64,000 nucleotides of DNA, taken from NCBI GenBank assembly GCA_900542875.1, contig UQPH01000004.1, positions 12,536 through 76,535 on the forward strand, in the 5' to 3' direction. Position numbers and translations under genes: made by a program. Of this stretch, positions 7,444-15,511 are shown one piece after another. The notes beneath the pieces were generated by a model that was not told where the DNA came from, ran no database searches, and saw only the letters and a program-made list of their open reading frames with translations. The number at the start of each line of letters is the position of its first letter. Position 1 is the stretch's first letter. This DNA comes from an uncultured Eubacterium sp. (GTDB lineage Bacteria > Bacillota > Clostridia > Oscillospirales > Acutalibacteraceae).

Positions 7444-8599
7444 TTACTTTGTTACCAATGTCAGGATTAAGCCGCCTGCGATAACAGATGCGATTTGACC
7501 CGAAACATTAACGCTGATTGATTGCATAAGAAGAAAGTTTTGGTTGTCCTCTTTGAGTCCCATTTGGTTTACTACACGGCCGCTCATAGGAAAGGCGGAT
7601 ATGCCTGCCGCACCTATCATGGGATTTATTTTTTTGTCCTTGGGCAGGAAAAGATTTAAGAATTTGGCGAACATAACGCCGCCTACGGTATCAAATACAA
7701 ATGCTATCAGTCCGAGGAAAAGAATAAGAATCGTATCCCACTGAACAAAGGATTTGTAATTCATTTGACCCGATACGGTGATTCCGAGCAAAATCGTGAT
7801 AATGTTGGCGAATGAATTTTGTGCCGTTTCGGAAAGGTTGTTGAGTACGCCGCATTCCCTGATTAGGTTGCCGAACATAAGAAAGCCTACGAGTGCTACC
7901 GATTTCGGTGCAACGAGTCCGGCTATAACGGTTACAACGACGGGAAAGTATCTTTGTGGTTTTTGACACATCGCCTGCGGAATATTTCATTCTGATAAGG
8001 CGTTCTTTTTTTGTTGTTACAGCCTTTATAACGGGCGGCTGAACTATCGGTACGAGCGCCATATATGAGTAAGCCGCAACCATAATCGCACCTAAATATT
8101 TGGAGTTTAACTCGTTTGCCACAAAAATCGAGGTCGGTCCGTCCGCCGCACCTATGATGGCGATTGATGCTGCGTCATTTATGTCAAAGAAGAAACTTGC
8201 CACAAAGAACGTAAAGAAAATTCCGAACTGCGCCGCCGCACCGAAAAGCATCAGCCACGGGTTTTTAAGCAGAGGTCCGAAGTCAATCATTGCTCCTATT
8301 CCTATAAACAGCAAAAGCGGAAATAACTCGTTTGCTATTCCGGCGTTGAACAGAACATCAATGGGCCCTTCCTCCGCACCGGGTTGGGTGATTGCTCCCG
8401 ACCACGGCAGGTTTACCAAAATTGTGCCGAAGCCCATGGGCAGTAATAATGTCGGCTCCATTTCCTTTGCGATTGCCAAATAGACAAGCAATCCGCCTAC
8501 CGCCCACATAAGAACCATTTGCCATTTGATTTCGCCGAAATTTGAAAACAAATCCGCAAATTGTCCGAGAATGGACGCTTTGATTAACAGTGTTTGCAT
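7444..8599 (-). pseudogene. oadB: Na+-translocating decarboxylase beta subunit (OadB/GcdB), frameshifted
   Basis: The beta subunit is a polytopic membrane protein that couples decarboxylation of carboxybiotin to Na+ export. Family blocks are clear: ELFPLLLFIGIGAMIDFGPL, AADGPTSIFVANEL, AAYSYMALVPIVQPP and TTKKERLIRM in the 5' frame, then FPVVVTVIAGLVAP, GFLMFGNLIRECGV and ISAFPMSGRVV in another frame. The shift lies near 7945-7952, after SKTTKI; one extra base (or two missing) would restore one protein of about 385 aa. Whether this is a true mutation, a programmed shift or a sequence error cannot be told here. The start at 8599 follows a GGAG SD. No alpha or biotin-carrier gene is nearby. Confidence 0.88.
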
Positions 8600-8629
8600 A
8601 ATTTTCTCCTTTTTACTTAGTTTGTTACA

Positions 8630-8677
8630 AAATAAAAAAACGAGGCTCTTATCATCAAAAATGATAAAAGTCTCGTT
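8630..8677 (-). terminator. Riboswitch expression platform: leader terminator
   Basis: On the minus strand AACGAG...UUAUCAU pairs with AUGAUAA...CUCGU and runs into UUUUUUU, 30 bases before the oadB start. The 5' half of this hairpin reuses the 3' strand of the aptamer P1 helix (CUUUU), so aptamer and terminator exclude each other. Confidence 0.85.
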
Positions 8678-8763
8678 ATAACCTGTCGGTACGGTGCAGA
8701 CCGGGTTTTCCCGTATTGACGACCTGCACAACACTCATATGAATGCTAACTACTCCCTTTTTT
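8664..8763 (-). promoter_or_regulatory. yybP-ykoY (Mn2+) riboswitch aptamer
   Basis: The minus-strand RNA begins AAAAGGGAGUAG and ends GAGACUUUU, the paired P1 ends of this class. In between are a P2 hairpin (GCAUUC/GAGUGU), the conserved GUCGUCAAUAC, a GGG-AAAA-CCC hairpin followed by GGU, a GUGCAG/CUGCAC helix, and a small ACC-GACA-GGU hairpin. These are the hallmarks of the yybP-ykoY fold known to sense Mn2+. Ligand binding would stabilise P1, block the downstream terminator and turn expression on. The controlled genes are oadB and the oadG-like gene. Confidence 0.85.
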
Positions 8764-8770
8764 CGTAGAT

Positions 8771-8799
8771 ATTATAGTACCGAAAAAAGTAAAAGTCAA
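8771..8799 (-). promoter_or_regulatory. Sigma-A promoter of the riboswitch-oadB unit
   Basis: On the minus strand TTGACT (8799-8794), 17 bp, TATAAT (8776-8771). The aptamer begins within eight bases of the -10, so transcription starts at the 5' strand of P1. The promoter lies directly after the comM stop. Confidence 0.9.
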
Positions 8800-8806
8800 T
8801 GATTTT

Positions 8807-10330
8807 TTATTCCCAATACTTACGGTCAAGCACTCTGTATTGCAGTGCTTCGGCAATGTGCTCGAATTCTATGTTTTCCTTTTCGTCAAGGTCTGCTATG
8901 GTTCGTGCGATTCTCAGTATTTTGTCGTACGCTCTGCCGGACATTCCCATACGTTCAAAACTGGTCTTCATCAGCAAATTCGCCTCATCGGTCATAATGC
9001 AGTATTTTTGGGTAGCCGACGGTGTCATCTTTGCGTTACTGCTTATGTCCGTACCCTCAAATCTCTTGCGTTGAATTTCTCTTGCCTTGTTTACTCTCTT
9101 TTTTATTTCTGCGGAACTTTCCGCTTTTCCTTTGCCCGATATGGTTTCGTATTCTACATTTTGAACTTCAATGTGAATGTCCATTCGATCAAGAAGCGGA
9201 CCCGATATTTTGTCCTTGTATCTGCGTTTTGCGGCATCGGAGCAGGTACATTCTCTCGTCGGGTGGCCGAGATAGCCGCACGGGCACGGATTCATAGCCG
9301 CAACTACCATAAGATTGGCAGGGTAAGATACGGAACCGCCGGCTCTGGATATTGTTACCGTTCCGTCCTCAAGCGGCTGTCGCAGAGATTCCTTTGTTCG
9401 TCTGTCAAATTCGGGGAATTCATCCATAAACAGTACGCCGTTGTGCGCCAAACTGATTTCGCCCGGCAAAAGTTTTGTGCCTCCGCCGGTTAAGCCCTGC
9501 GCCGATATGGTGTGGTGCGGACTTCTGAACGGTCTCTTTGAAATTAATTTTACGTTTTCGGGGATTTTGCCTGCAACGGAGTATATTTCCGTTGTCTCGA
9601 TTTTTTCCTGCATGGTCATATCCGGCAGAATCGAGCCTATTCTTTTTGCTATCATAGATTTGCCCGTGCCGGGAGGGCCAATCATTAGTATATTGTGCGA
9701 ACCTGCGGCGGCTATTTCCACTGCTCTTTTTACCTGTTCCTGTCCTCTTACATCGGCAAAGTCGAGCTCGTCGGTGAGCATTTCGCTCTCGTCTATCTCG
9801 TGAGAGGTCGGCTCAATCGGCTTCAAACCGTGCAAATGGTCGGCTATTTCGGTAATGTTTTTTGCCGGCAGGATGTCTATTCCGTCGATTACGCTCGCTT
9901 CTCCCGCATTTTGGTACGGCACAAAAATCGCCTTTATTCCGCTCTCTTTGGCTTTCTTTACCATAGGCAATACGCCGTTTGCTTTTCTTATTTCGCCGTC
10001 AAGGGACAGTTCGCCTATGAATGCACAGTTGTCGGTATTCGCCTTTATCTGACCGCTTGCTTTAAGTATGGCGATAAGTATCGGCAAATCGTATATTGCT
10101 CCCTCTTTTTTTATGTCGGCAGGGGCTATATTTACCGTGATTCTTGATATGGGAAATTTGTAATTGCAGTTTTTTATTGACGCTCTTACTCTTTCTCGGC
10201 TCTCTTTTACGGCGGCGTCGGGGAGTCCTACCAAATCAAATCTCGGCATGCCCGAACTTAAATCCGCCTCGACCTCGACATTAAAACTGTCTATGCCGAA
10301 TACTCCCTCGCTTTTTACCTTTGCAAACAT
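8807..10330 (-). CDS. comM: ComM/YifB-family Mg-chelatase-like AAA+ ATPase
   Basis: 507 aa, the normal length. It has an S5-like N-terminal domain (about 1-120), Walker A GPPGTGKS at 218-225, Walker B GVLFMDE near 298-304, and a Cys-rich insert CPCGYLGH...CTC (about 349-363). ComM proteins are hexameric helicases that promote branch migration in natural transformation. The open frame runs back to 10441, but residues before MFAKVKSEG lie upstream of the mapped promoter -10; the ATG at 10330 follows GAGGA and matches the family start. Its promoter overlaps that of the divergent phosphoglucomutase gene. Confidence 0.95.
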   Translation of the reverse strand: MFAKVKSEGVFGIDSFNVEVEADLSSGMPRFDLVGLPDAAVKESRERVRASIKNCNYKFPISRITVNIAPADIKKEGAIYDLPILIAILKASGQIKANTDNCAFIGELSLDGEIRKANGVLPMVKKAKESGIKAIFVPYQNAGEASVIDGIDILPAKNITEIADHLHGLKPIEPTSHEIDESEMLTDELDFADVRGQEQVKRAVEIAAAGSHNILMIGPPGTGKSMIAKRIGSILPDMTMQEKIETTEIYSVAGKIPENVKLISKRPFRSPHHTISAQGLTGGGTKLLPGEISLAHNGVLFMDEFPEFDRRTKESLRQPLEDGTVTISRAGGSVSYPANLMVVAAMNPCPCGYLGHPTRECTCSDAAKRRYKDKISGPLLDRMDIHIEVQNVEYETISGKGKAESSAEIKKRVNKAREIQRKRFEGTDISSNAKMTPSATQKYCIMTDEANLLMKTSFERMGMSGRAYDKILRIARTIADLDEKENIEFEHIAEALQYRVLDRKYWE

Positions 10331-10405
10331 ATTTTCATCCTCGGCTCTCGCTCGCTCAAATAAATAAATTGCGTCTGTTTCAACGCATAATTTCTCTTTT
10401 TCTAC

Positions 10406-10456
10406 ATTATACATAAAATATGCCGTATTGACAATAGACAATATTAGGCTTAAAAT
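10406..10456. promoter_or_regulatory. Overlapping divergent sigma-A promoters (comM and pgm)
   Basis: Plus strand: TTGACA (10428-10433), 17 bp, TAAAAT (10451-10456) for the phosphoglucomutase gene. Minus strand: TTGTCA (10434-10429), 17 bp, TATAAT (10411-10406) for comM. The two -35 boxes occupy almost the same bases, so RNA polymerase can use only one at a time. Confidence 0.85.
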
Positions 10457-10504
10457 ATAAACATAGTAATTTTACAGACTGCAATATGTTGCGGAGGAAT
10501 TTTT

Positions 10505-12220
10505 ATGGATATTAATGCGCTGTATAACGAATGGCTTGAAAAAGCCGATGCAGACCCCGACCTTAAGGTCGAACTCGATAATATTAAGGGAAATGACGAT
10601 GAAATTTTGGACAGATTTTATCGTTCTCTCGAATTCGGCACGGCAGGACTCAGAGGAGTAATCGGCGCCGGTACAAACCGAATGAATGTGTATACCGTCG
10701 GCAGAGCAACTCAGGGACTTGCCGATTACCTGAACGATAACTATGACTCGCCGTCTGTCGCAATCGGATATGACTCCAGAATTAAGAGCGATTATTTCAG
10801 CAGGGAGTCTGCCGAGATTTTGGCGGCTAACGGAATTAAGGTTTATATTTATGACGAACTCGAACCTACACCGTGCCTTTCCTATGCCGTTCGTAAATTG
10901 AAAGCATCGGGCGGTATCATCATTACCGCTTCTCATAATCCTGCCAAGTATAACGGCTATAAGTGCTATAATTCAAAGGGTTATCAGATGACCGACGATG
11001 AGGCGGCTCAAACTTATGAGTATATTAAAAAAGTAGATTATTTCACCGGTATTAAAAAGGTCGATTTTGATTCCGCTCTTTCGGACGGCAAAATAGAATA
11101 TATCGGCGAAAAACTTATCGAGTCATTTCTTGACGAGGTGCAAAAGCAGTGCATAAACCCCGATATTGTCAGAAAAGCCGACCTTAAGGTTATCTATACT
11201 CCGCTTAACGGTACGGGTAATAAGCCGGTCAGAAAAATTCTTGACAGAATAGGCGTTAAGAATGTTTATGTCGTTCCCGAGCAGGAAAAACCGGACGGCA
11301 ATTTTCCGACCTGTCCTTTTCCGAATCCCGAGATTAAGCAGGTGTTTGAACTCGGACTTGAGATGAATAAAGAAATCGGTGCGGATATTCTCCTTGCCAC
11401 CGACCCTGACTGCGACAGAGTGGGTATAGCCGTTCCCGATGATTCGGGTAAACTTGTTCTTATGAGCGGTAACGAGGTCGGAGCAATGCTCCTTAATTAT
11501 ATCCTTTCGCAGAAAAAGGAAAAGGGACTTCTTTCGGATAATTCGATTGCCGTTAAGTCTTTTGTTTCCACCGATTTGGCAGAGGTTATCGCAAAAAAGT
11601 ATAACTGTAAATTTAAGAATTTGCTCACGGGATTTAAGTATATCGGCGAACTTGTTACGAATCTTGAAGCCGAGGGCAGAGCAAGCGATTTTGTTATGGG
11701 CTTTGAGGAAAGTTACGGCTACCTTGCAGGCACTCACGCAAGGGATAAGGACGCTGTTGTTGCCTCTATGCTTATCTGCGAAATGGCGGCTTACTATAAG
11801 ACAAAAAATATGAACCTAGTTGATGTTATGGAGTCTCTTTATGAGGAGTTCGGATTTTATGCAAATGTGGTTGAGTCCTATACCTTTGAGGGCGCTTCGG
11901 GTATGGAAAAGATGGCGTCTATTATGGACGGACTCAGAACAAGCGCACCGAGCAAAATTGCAGGTTACGATGTCGTTTCCGTTTCTGATTACGAGGCTTC
12001 AAAGACTGTGTTTGCAAATGGCAGAGCAGACGAGAAAATCGAACTTCCGAAGTCGAACGTGCTTGCGTACGGACTCACCGACGGGAATAAACTTATAGTG
12101 CGTCCTTCCGGCACCGAACCTAAGATTAAGGCGTATATCACCGCTGTGGGAAAGAGCAGAGAAGAAGCCGATTCCATAGCTGCAAAACTGATTGACGCTG
12201 CAAATGAATTTATGAAATAA
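10505..12220 (+). CDS. Alpha-phosphoglucomutase / phosphomannomutase
   Basis: A 571-aa alpha-D-phosphohexomutase, the usual length of the Gram-positive PgcA type. It interconverts glucose 1-phosphate and glucose 6-phosphate (possibly the mannose phosphates too) for glycogen and cell-wall precursors. The phosphoserine is Ser143 in TASHNP, the Mg2+ loop is DPDCD at about 300-304, the sugar-binding loop is GFEESYG near 399, and the phosphate-binding loop is RPSGTEPK near the C-terminus. An SD GCGGAGG precedes the ATG, and a consensus promoter overlaps that of comM. A 31-aa membrane microprotein gene follows 12 bases after the stop. Confidence 0.95.
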   Translation: MDINALYNEWLEKADADPDLKVELDNIKGNDDEILDRFYRSLEFGTAGLRGVIGAGTNRMNVYTVGRATQGLADYLNDNYDSPSVAIGYDSRIKSDYFSRESAEILAANGIKVYIYDELEPTPCLSYAVRKLKASGGIIITASHNPAKYNGYKCYNSKGYQMTDDEAAQTYEYIKKVDYFTGIKKVDFDSALSDGKIEYIGEKLIESFLDEVQKQCINPDIVRKADLKVIYTPLNGTGNKPVRKILDRIGVKNVYVVPEQEKPDGNFPTCPFPNPEIKQVFELGLEMNKEIGADILLATDPDCDRVGIAVPDDSGKLVLMSGNEVGAMLLNYILSQKKEKGLLSDNSIAVKSFVSTDLAEVIAKKYNCKFKNLLTGFKYIGELVTNLEAEGRASDFVMGFEESYGYLAGTHARDKDAVVASMLICEMAAYYKTKNMNLVDVMESLYEEFGFYANVVESYTFEGASGMEKMASIMDGLRTSAPSKIAGYDVVSVSDYEASKTVFANGRADEKIELPKSNVLAYGLTDGNKLIVRPSGTEPKIKAYITAVGKSREEADSIAAKLIDAANEFMK

Positions 12221-12232
12221 GAGGAAATATAA

Positions 12233-12328
12233 ATGAACAGAAAATGGACGAGAGCCATCGCTATTGTGCTCGCCGCACTGATAGCCCTCAGCGGAATAAC
12301 GGTAGGTATAGTGGCTTTGTTCGGCTGA
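12233..12328 (+). CDS. 31-aa membrane microprotein (Prli42-like layout)
   Basis: A 32-codon frame with a GAGGA SD begins 12 bases after the phosphoglucomutase stop and ends 15 bases before a terminator, so it is the last gene of that transcript. The peptide starts MNRKWTRA, then forms one membrane helix IAIVLAALIALSGITVGIVAL. A short basic N-terminus plus one helix in about 31 residues resembles the Firmicutes Prli42 type of stressosome-associated miniprotein. That likeness is only of layout, so function is unknown. Confidence 0.65.
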   Translation: MNRKWTRAIAIVLAALIALSGITVGIVALFG

Positions 12329-12341
12329 TATAATTTTTGAT

Positions 12342-12378
12342 TGAGAGAGCCTCTGCATATGCAGGGGCTCTTTTTTAT
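12342..12378 (+). terminator. Terminator of the pgm-microprotein unit
   Basis: GAGAGCCTCTGCA pairs with TGCAGGGGCTCTT around a tiny loop, followed by TTTTTT. Confidence 0.9.
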
Positions 12379-12407
12379 GTATAATCTGTAATTATTTTAT
12401 TTTTTTA

Positions 12408-12436
12408 TTGCTTAGTTTAGTAATTTATGCTATAAT
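12408..12436 (+). promoter_or_regulatory. Promoter of the SCP2-transketolase operon
   Basis: TTGCTT (12408-12413), 17 bp, TATAAT (12431-12436), about 60 bases before the TTG start of the first gene. No promoter this good is seen inside the five-gene operon. Confidence 0.8.
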
Positions 12437-12498
12437 TTCATTATATACTTGCTTAAGGTATGTTTATTTTTCTGATTGAAATTAAAGGAGGAATTGTT

Positions 12499-13263
12499 TT
12501 GAAAGAAGCAAAATCTATGGCATTCGTCAATGCATACGGCGTTCTTCGCACACTGGAAAATTTGTGCGATACTGTTGACGAAGCAAAGGCAGTGTGTAAA
12601 AGTCTTAAAAAGCCCGTGTCACTCTGCTTTGATGTTACCGACGGACCTTGTGTAACATATCATTTTACAAATGACGGCTGTAAAATGACAGAAGGTGATT
12701 ACGGCTGCACATGTAAGATGAAATTTTCTTCACCCGAAAAATTCAACGCACTTATCGATGATTCAAAGCCGGGCGTTCCGGTAAAAAATATCCCTCAGGT
12801 GCTTTCGTTCCTTATGGGACCGTTTACCAAACTTACCGATATTCTTACAAAATATCTTATGCCGAGTGAGGATGATTTGAAAAACAGAGATTTCTTTGAA
12901 AAATCCACCGTGCTTACCATGTATACTATCGGCGGTGCAATCTGTGCTCTTGCAAATAACGATTCTATCAGTAAACTTTCCGCTTTCTATATCCCCGACG
13001 GAGATATTCAGATGGGAATTACCGGTGCTTGTTATGTCACACTCAGAGCGAGAGACCATAAACTTGAACTCATTAAAGAAAAACCCGACACACCGAGAGC
13101 AATTATGGAGTTTAAGACAATCGACCTTGCAAATGCGCTCTTTAACGGTACAGCATCTACTATGGCTGAACTTTGCGCAGGTAATATCTATATGGCAGGT
13201 ATGATTAATATGATTGATAACGTAAACCGTATCCTCGACAGAGTTGCGGTATATCTCGGTTAA
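12499..13263 (+). CDS. Tandem SCP2-like protein A
   Basis: The start is TTG at 12499, seven bases after AAAGGAGG; the in-frame ATG at 12460 has no SD. The 254-aa product seems to hold two SCP2-like (sterol carrier/lipid-binding) folds. The N-terminal half has a strand pattern ending MKFSSPEKFNAL, a helical linker spans about 85-140, and the C-terminal half ends in the typical IMEFKTIDLANALFNG ... GNIYMAGMINMI series. There is no signal peptide. A full-length relative (protein B, 16557-17357) closes the operon, so the two bracket an aminotransferase and a split transketolase. SCP2 folds bind hydrophobic ligands; the ligand here is unknown. Confidence 0.72.
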   Translation: MKEAKSMAFVNAYGVLRTLENLCDTVDEAKAVCKSLKKPVSLCFDVTDGPCVTYHFTNDGCKMTEGDYGCTCKMKFSSPEKFNALIDDSKPGVPVKNIPQVLSFLMGPFTKLTDILTKYLMPSEDDLKNRDFFEKSTVLTMYTIGGAICALANNDSISKLSAFYIPDGDIQMGITGACYVTLRARDHKLELIKEKPDTPRAIMEFKTIDLANALFNGTASTMAELCAGNIYMAGMINMIDNVNRILDRVAVYLG

Positions 13264-13278
13264 GGAGGCTGCGAGAAA

Positions 13279-14550
13279 ATGAGTAAATTTCCCGAATATA
13301 CACATGAAAAATCACAGGAGTGGTTTAACAGAGCATTAAATGCAATTCCGTCAGGCGTTTACGGACATCTCGGTCCGTCGGAAGGATTGTTCCTTCCGAT
13401 TACAAAATGGCCGCTTATGTCAGATCACGCTAAGGGTACATATTTCTGGGATGTAGACGGAAATAAATACCTTGACTTTATGTGTGCTTACGGTCCCAAT
13501 GTTTTGGGCTATTGCGACGAAGATGTAGATGCCGCCGCTATGGAACAACTCAAAAAGGGCAACTGCACAACCTCTCCGTCATATAAGATGGTAGAGTGTG
13601 CCGAACTTCTCAAAGATACTGTTGCTATGGCTGACTGGGCTTTCTTTATGAAGAACGGCTCGGACGCAACAACATTCTCCGTTATGTGCGCAAGAGCACA
13701 TACGGGCAAAAAGAAGATGATGTTCTTTAAGGGCTATTATCACGGCGACTTCCAGTGGGCACAAAAGGCTGACTACCCGGGCATTCTTCCGGAGGAAGTT
13801 GAAAATAATGTTGTAGTTCCTTGGTTTGATATGGACGCTATGCAAAAGGCATATGACGAGGCTAACGGCGACTTTGCAGGTCTTATCGCTCAGCCGTATG
13901 ACCACGGTAACTTCTTTGATAACAAAACCGCTACCAAAGAGCAGTGGGCAAAGGTTCGTAAATTCTGTGATGACCACGGTATGGTTCTTATCATTGACGA
14001 TGTTCGTACGGGATTCCGTCTTGACCTTGCAGGCTCCGACCATTATTACGGATTTAAGGCTGACCTTATCTGCTTTTGTAAAGCTCTTGCAAACGGTTAC
14101 AATATGTCTGCGGTTTGCGGTCAGGAACATATGAAGAATACTGCTTCTTCCGTAGTCTATACAGGCTCTTATTGGATGAGCGCAGAGCCGTTTGCCGCTT
14201 GTCTTGCTTGTATTCCTAAGATGAAGAGGCTCGATACGCCTAAGATGTTTAGGGAAAAGGGTACTCAACTTTGTGACGGTCTTGTTGCCGCAGGTAAGGA
14301 GCACGGCTTTAATCTTAAAGTTTCCGGTGAACCCGCACTTTTCTATCTTCGTATCGCTAACGATGACAGCCTTATGCTTCATCAGGAGTGGATTGCGGAA
14401 TGTGTAAGCAGAGGTTTGTTCCTTGCTTCTCACCACAATCACTTTATGAATGCCGCAGTAACCGATGACGATATTAAGCTCGCTGTTGATATCGCCGAGG
14501 ACGCATTCGGAGTTGTCGCTAAGAGACATCCCGAACTTGGCTTAAAATAA
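13279..14550 (+). CDS. Class-III PLP aminotransferase (glutamate-1-semialdehyde aminomutase-like)
   Basis: A 423-aa fold-type I class-III aminotransferase, close in layout to HemL. The PLP lysine is Lys268 in CFCKALANGYN, the ring-binding Asp sits in IIDDVRTGFR (about 239-248), and the phosphate-binding Gly-Ser is in NGSDATTFS (about 126-134). It starts 15 bases after protein A with an AAGGAGG SD. No tetrapyrrole gene is near; the partners are SCP2 proteins and a transketolase, so a role in amino-sugar or amino-lipid metabolism is likelier than haem synthesis (inference). The substrate cannot be read from the sequence. Confidence 0.85.
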   Translation: MSKFPEYTHEKSQEWFNRALNAIPSGVYGHLGPSEGLFLPITKWPLMSDHAKGTYFWDVDGNKYLDFMCAYGPNVLGYCDEDVDAAAMEQLKKGNCTTSPSYKMVECAELLKDTVAMADWAFFMKNGSDATTFSVMCARAHTGKKKMMFFKGYYHGDFQWAQKADYPGILPEEVENNVVVPWFDMDAMQKAYDEANGDFAGLIAQPYDHGNFFDNKTATKEQWAKVRKFCDDHGMVLIIDDVRTGFRLDLAGSDHYYGFKADLICFCKALANGYNMSAVCGQEHMKNTASSVVYTGSYWMSAEPFAACLACIPKMKRLDTPKMFREKGTQLCDGLVAAGKEHGFNLKVSGEPALFYLRIANDDSLMLHQEWIAECVSRGLFLASHHNHFMNAAVTDDDIKLAVDIAEDAFGVVAKRHPELGLK

Positions 14551-14558
14551 TTGGGTAA

Positions 14559-14585
14559 CTAAAGTAATTAGGAGTAATTACTTAG
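14559..14585 (+). promoter_or_regulatory. Intercistronic hairpin with GGAG loop
   Basis: CTAAAGTAATTA and TAATTACTTAG pair perfectly apart from one bulged A, around a GGAG loop, in the 64-nt gap between the aminotransferase and the transketolase N gene. No T tract follows, so this is not a terminator; an mRNA-processing or stability element is possible. Confidence 0.45.
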
Positions 14586-14614
14586 ATATATAAAATCTGA
14601 AAGGGGTATTTAAT

Positions 14615-15508
14615 ATGCCAGCAAATTATGTTCCGTTCGATAAGAACGAATGGATTCGCCTCGAGAAAAAGGCAGACCATCTCAGACGCTATTGTTTGCA
14701 GACTGCTGTTTGGGGCGGCTCCGGACATGTAGGCGGTTCCTTGTCAGCAATGGATTGTATGACAATTTTGTATCACCGCTTTATGAAAATCGACCCGCAA
14801 AATCCCGATATGAAGGACAGAGACCGCTTTGTTCTTTCTAAGGGACATTGCGCAGTAGGATATGCACCCGTACTCGTTGACCTCGGTTTTATGCCTGAGA
14901 GCGAGCTCAAAATCTTTAACCTTACCGGTGCAAAAATCGGTATGCATATGGACTGTAATAAGGTTAGAGGCGTTGACTGCTCAACAGGCTCTCTCGGTCA
15001 CGGACTTTCACTTGCTGTCGGCTTTGCACTTGCAGGCAGAGTAAACGGTATCGACTATATGAACTATGTCCTTACAGGCGACGGCGAGCTTAACGAAGGC
15101 TCTAATTGGGAGGCTGCAATGTCTGCTGCTCAGTTTAAGCTTTCAAATGTTGTTGTTTTCGTTGATAACAATAAGTGTATGATTGACGGCAGAGTTGACG
15201 ATGAAATGAAGGTTGAGCCTCTTGATAAGAAGTTTGATGCATTCGGTTTCAATGTAACCCGTGTTGACGGTCATAACTTCAAGCAACTTAACGACGCTAT
15301 TGAGGCTGCTATTAAAAATCATCAGGACGGCGGCGATAAGCCTACTGCAATTATTATGGATACTTATAAGGGTGCCGGCGTAGACTTTATGCAGGACGAT
15401 TATAAGTGGCACTACGGCTCTCTTGATGACGAAAAGATGGCTAAGGCTAACGCATCACTCGATAAATATTTGGCACAGCGTCTTGCTGTTGCAGAAAAGG
15501 AGGCTTAA
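14615..15508 (+). CDS. Transketolase-like protein, N-terminal (TPP-binding) subunit
   Basis: 297 aa covering the pyrophosphate-binding half of transketolase. The TPP/Mg motif runs GDGELNEGSNWEAA to VDNN (about residues 153-184), and SGHVGGSLS and LSKGHCAVGYA are the conserved His-containing loops. In split transketolases this subunit pairs with a separate pyrimidine-binding subunit, here the next gene, three bases downstream. Together they move a two-carbon ketol unit between sugars. The neighbours (aminotransferase, SCP2 proteins) are not the pentose-phosphate set, so a dedicated biosynthetic ketol transfer is plausible. Confidence 0.9.
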   Translation: MPANYVPFDKNEWIRLEKKADHLRRYCLQTAVWGGSGHVGGSLSAMDCMTILYHRFMKIDPQNPDMKDRDRFVLSKGHCAVGYAPVLVDLGFMPESELKIFNLTGAKIGMHMDCNKVRGVDCSTGSLGHGLSLAVGFALAGRVNGIDYMNYVLTGDGELNEGSNWEAAMSAAQFKLSNVVVFVDNNKCMIDGRVDDEMKVEPLDKKFDAFGFNVTRVDGHNFKQLNDAIEAAIKNHQDGGDKPTAIIMDTYKGAGVDFMQDDYKWHYGSLDDEKMAKANASLDKYLAQRLAVAEKEA

Positions 15509-15511
15509 GCT

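Noticed and set aside
11123..11737. A 204-codon minus-strand frame inside the phosphoglucomutase gene
   Set aside because: It lies within conserved catalytic motifs of the real gene and shows no family features.
13579..14529. A 316-codon open frame on the minus strand across the aminotransferase gene
   Set aside because: It is antisense to a conserved PLP enzyme, has no SD, and its product is Cys/His/Arg-rich nonsense produced by codon bias.
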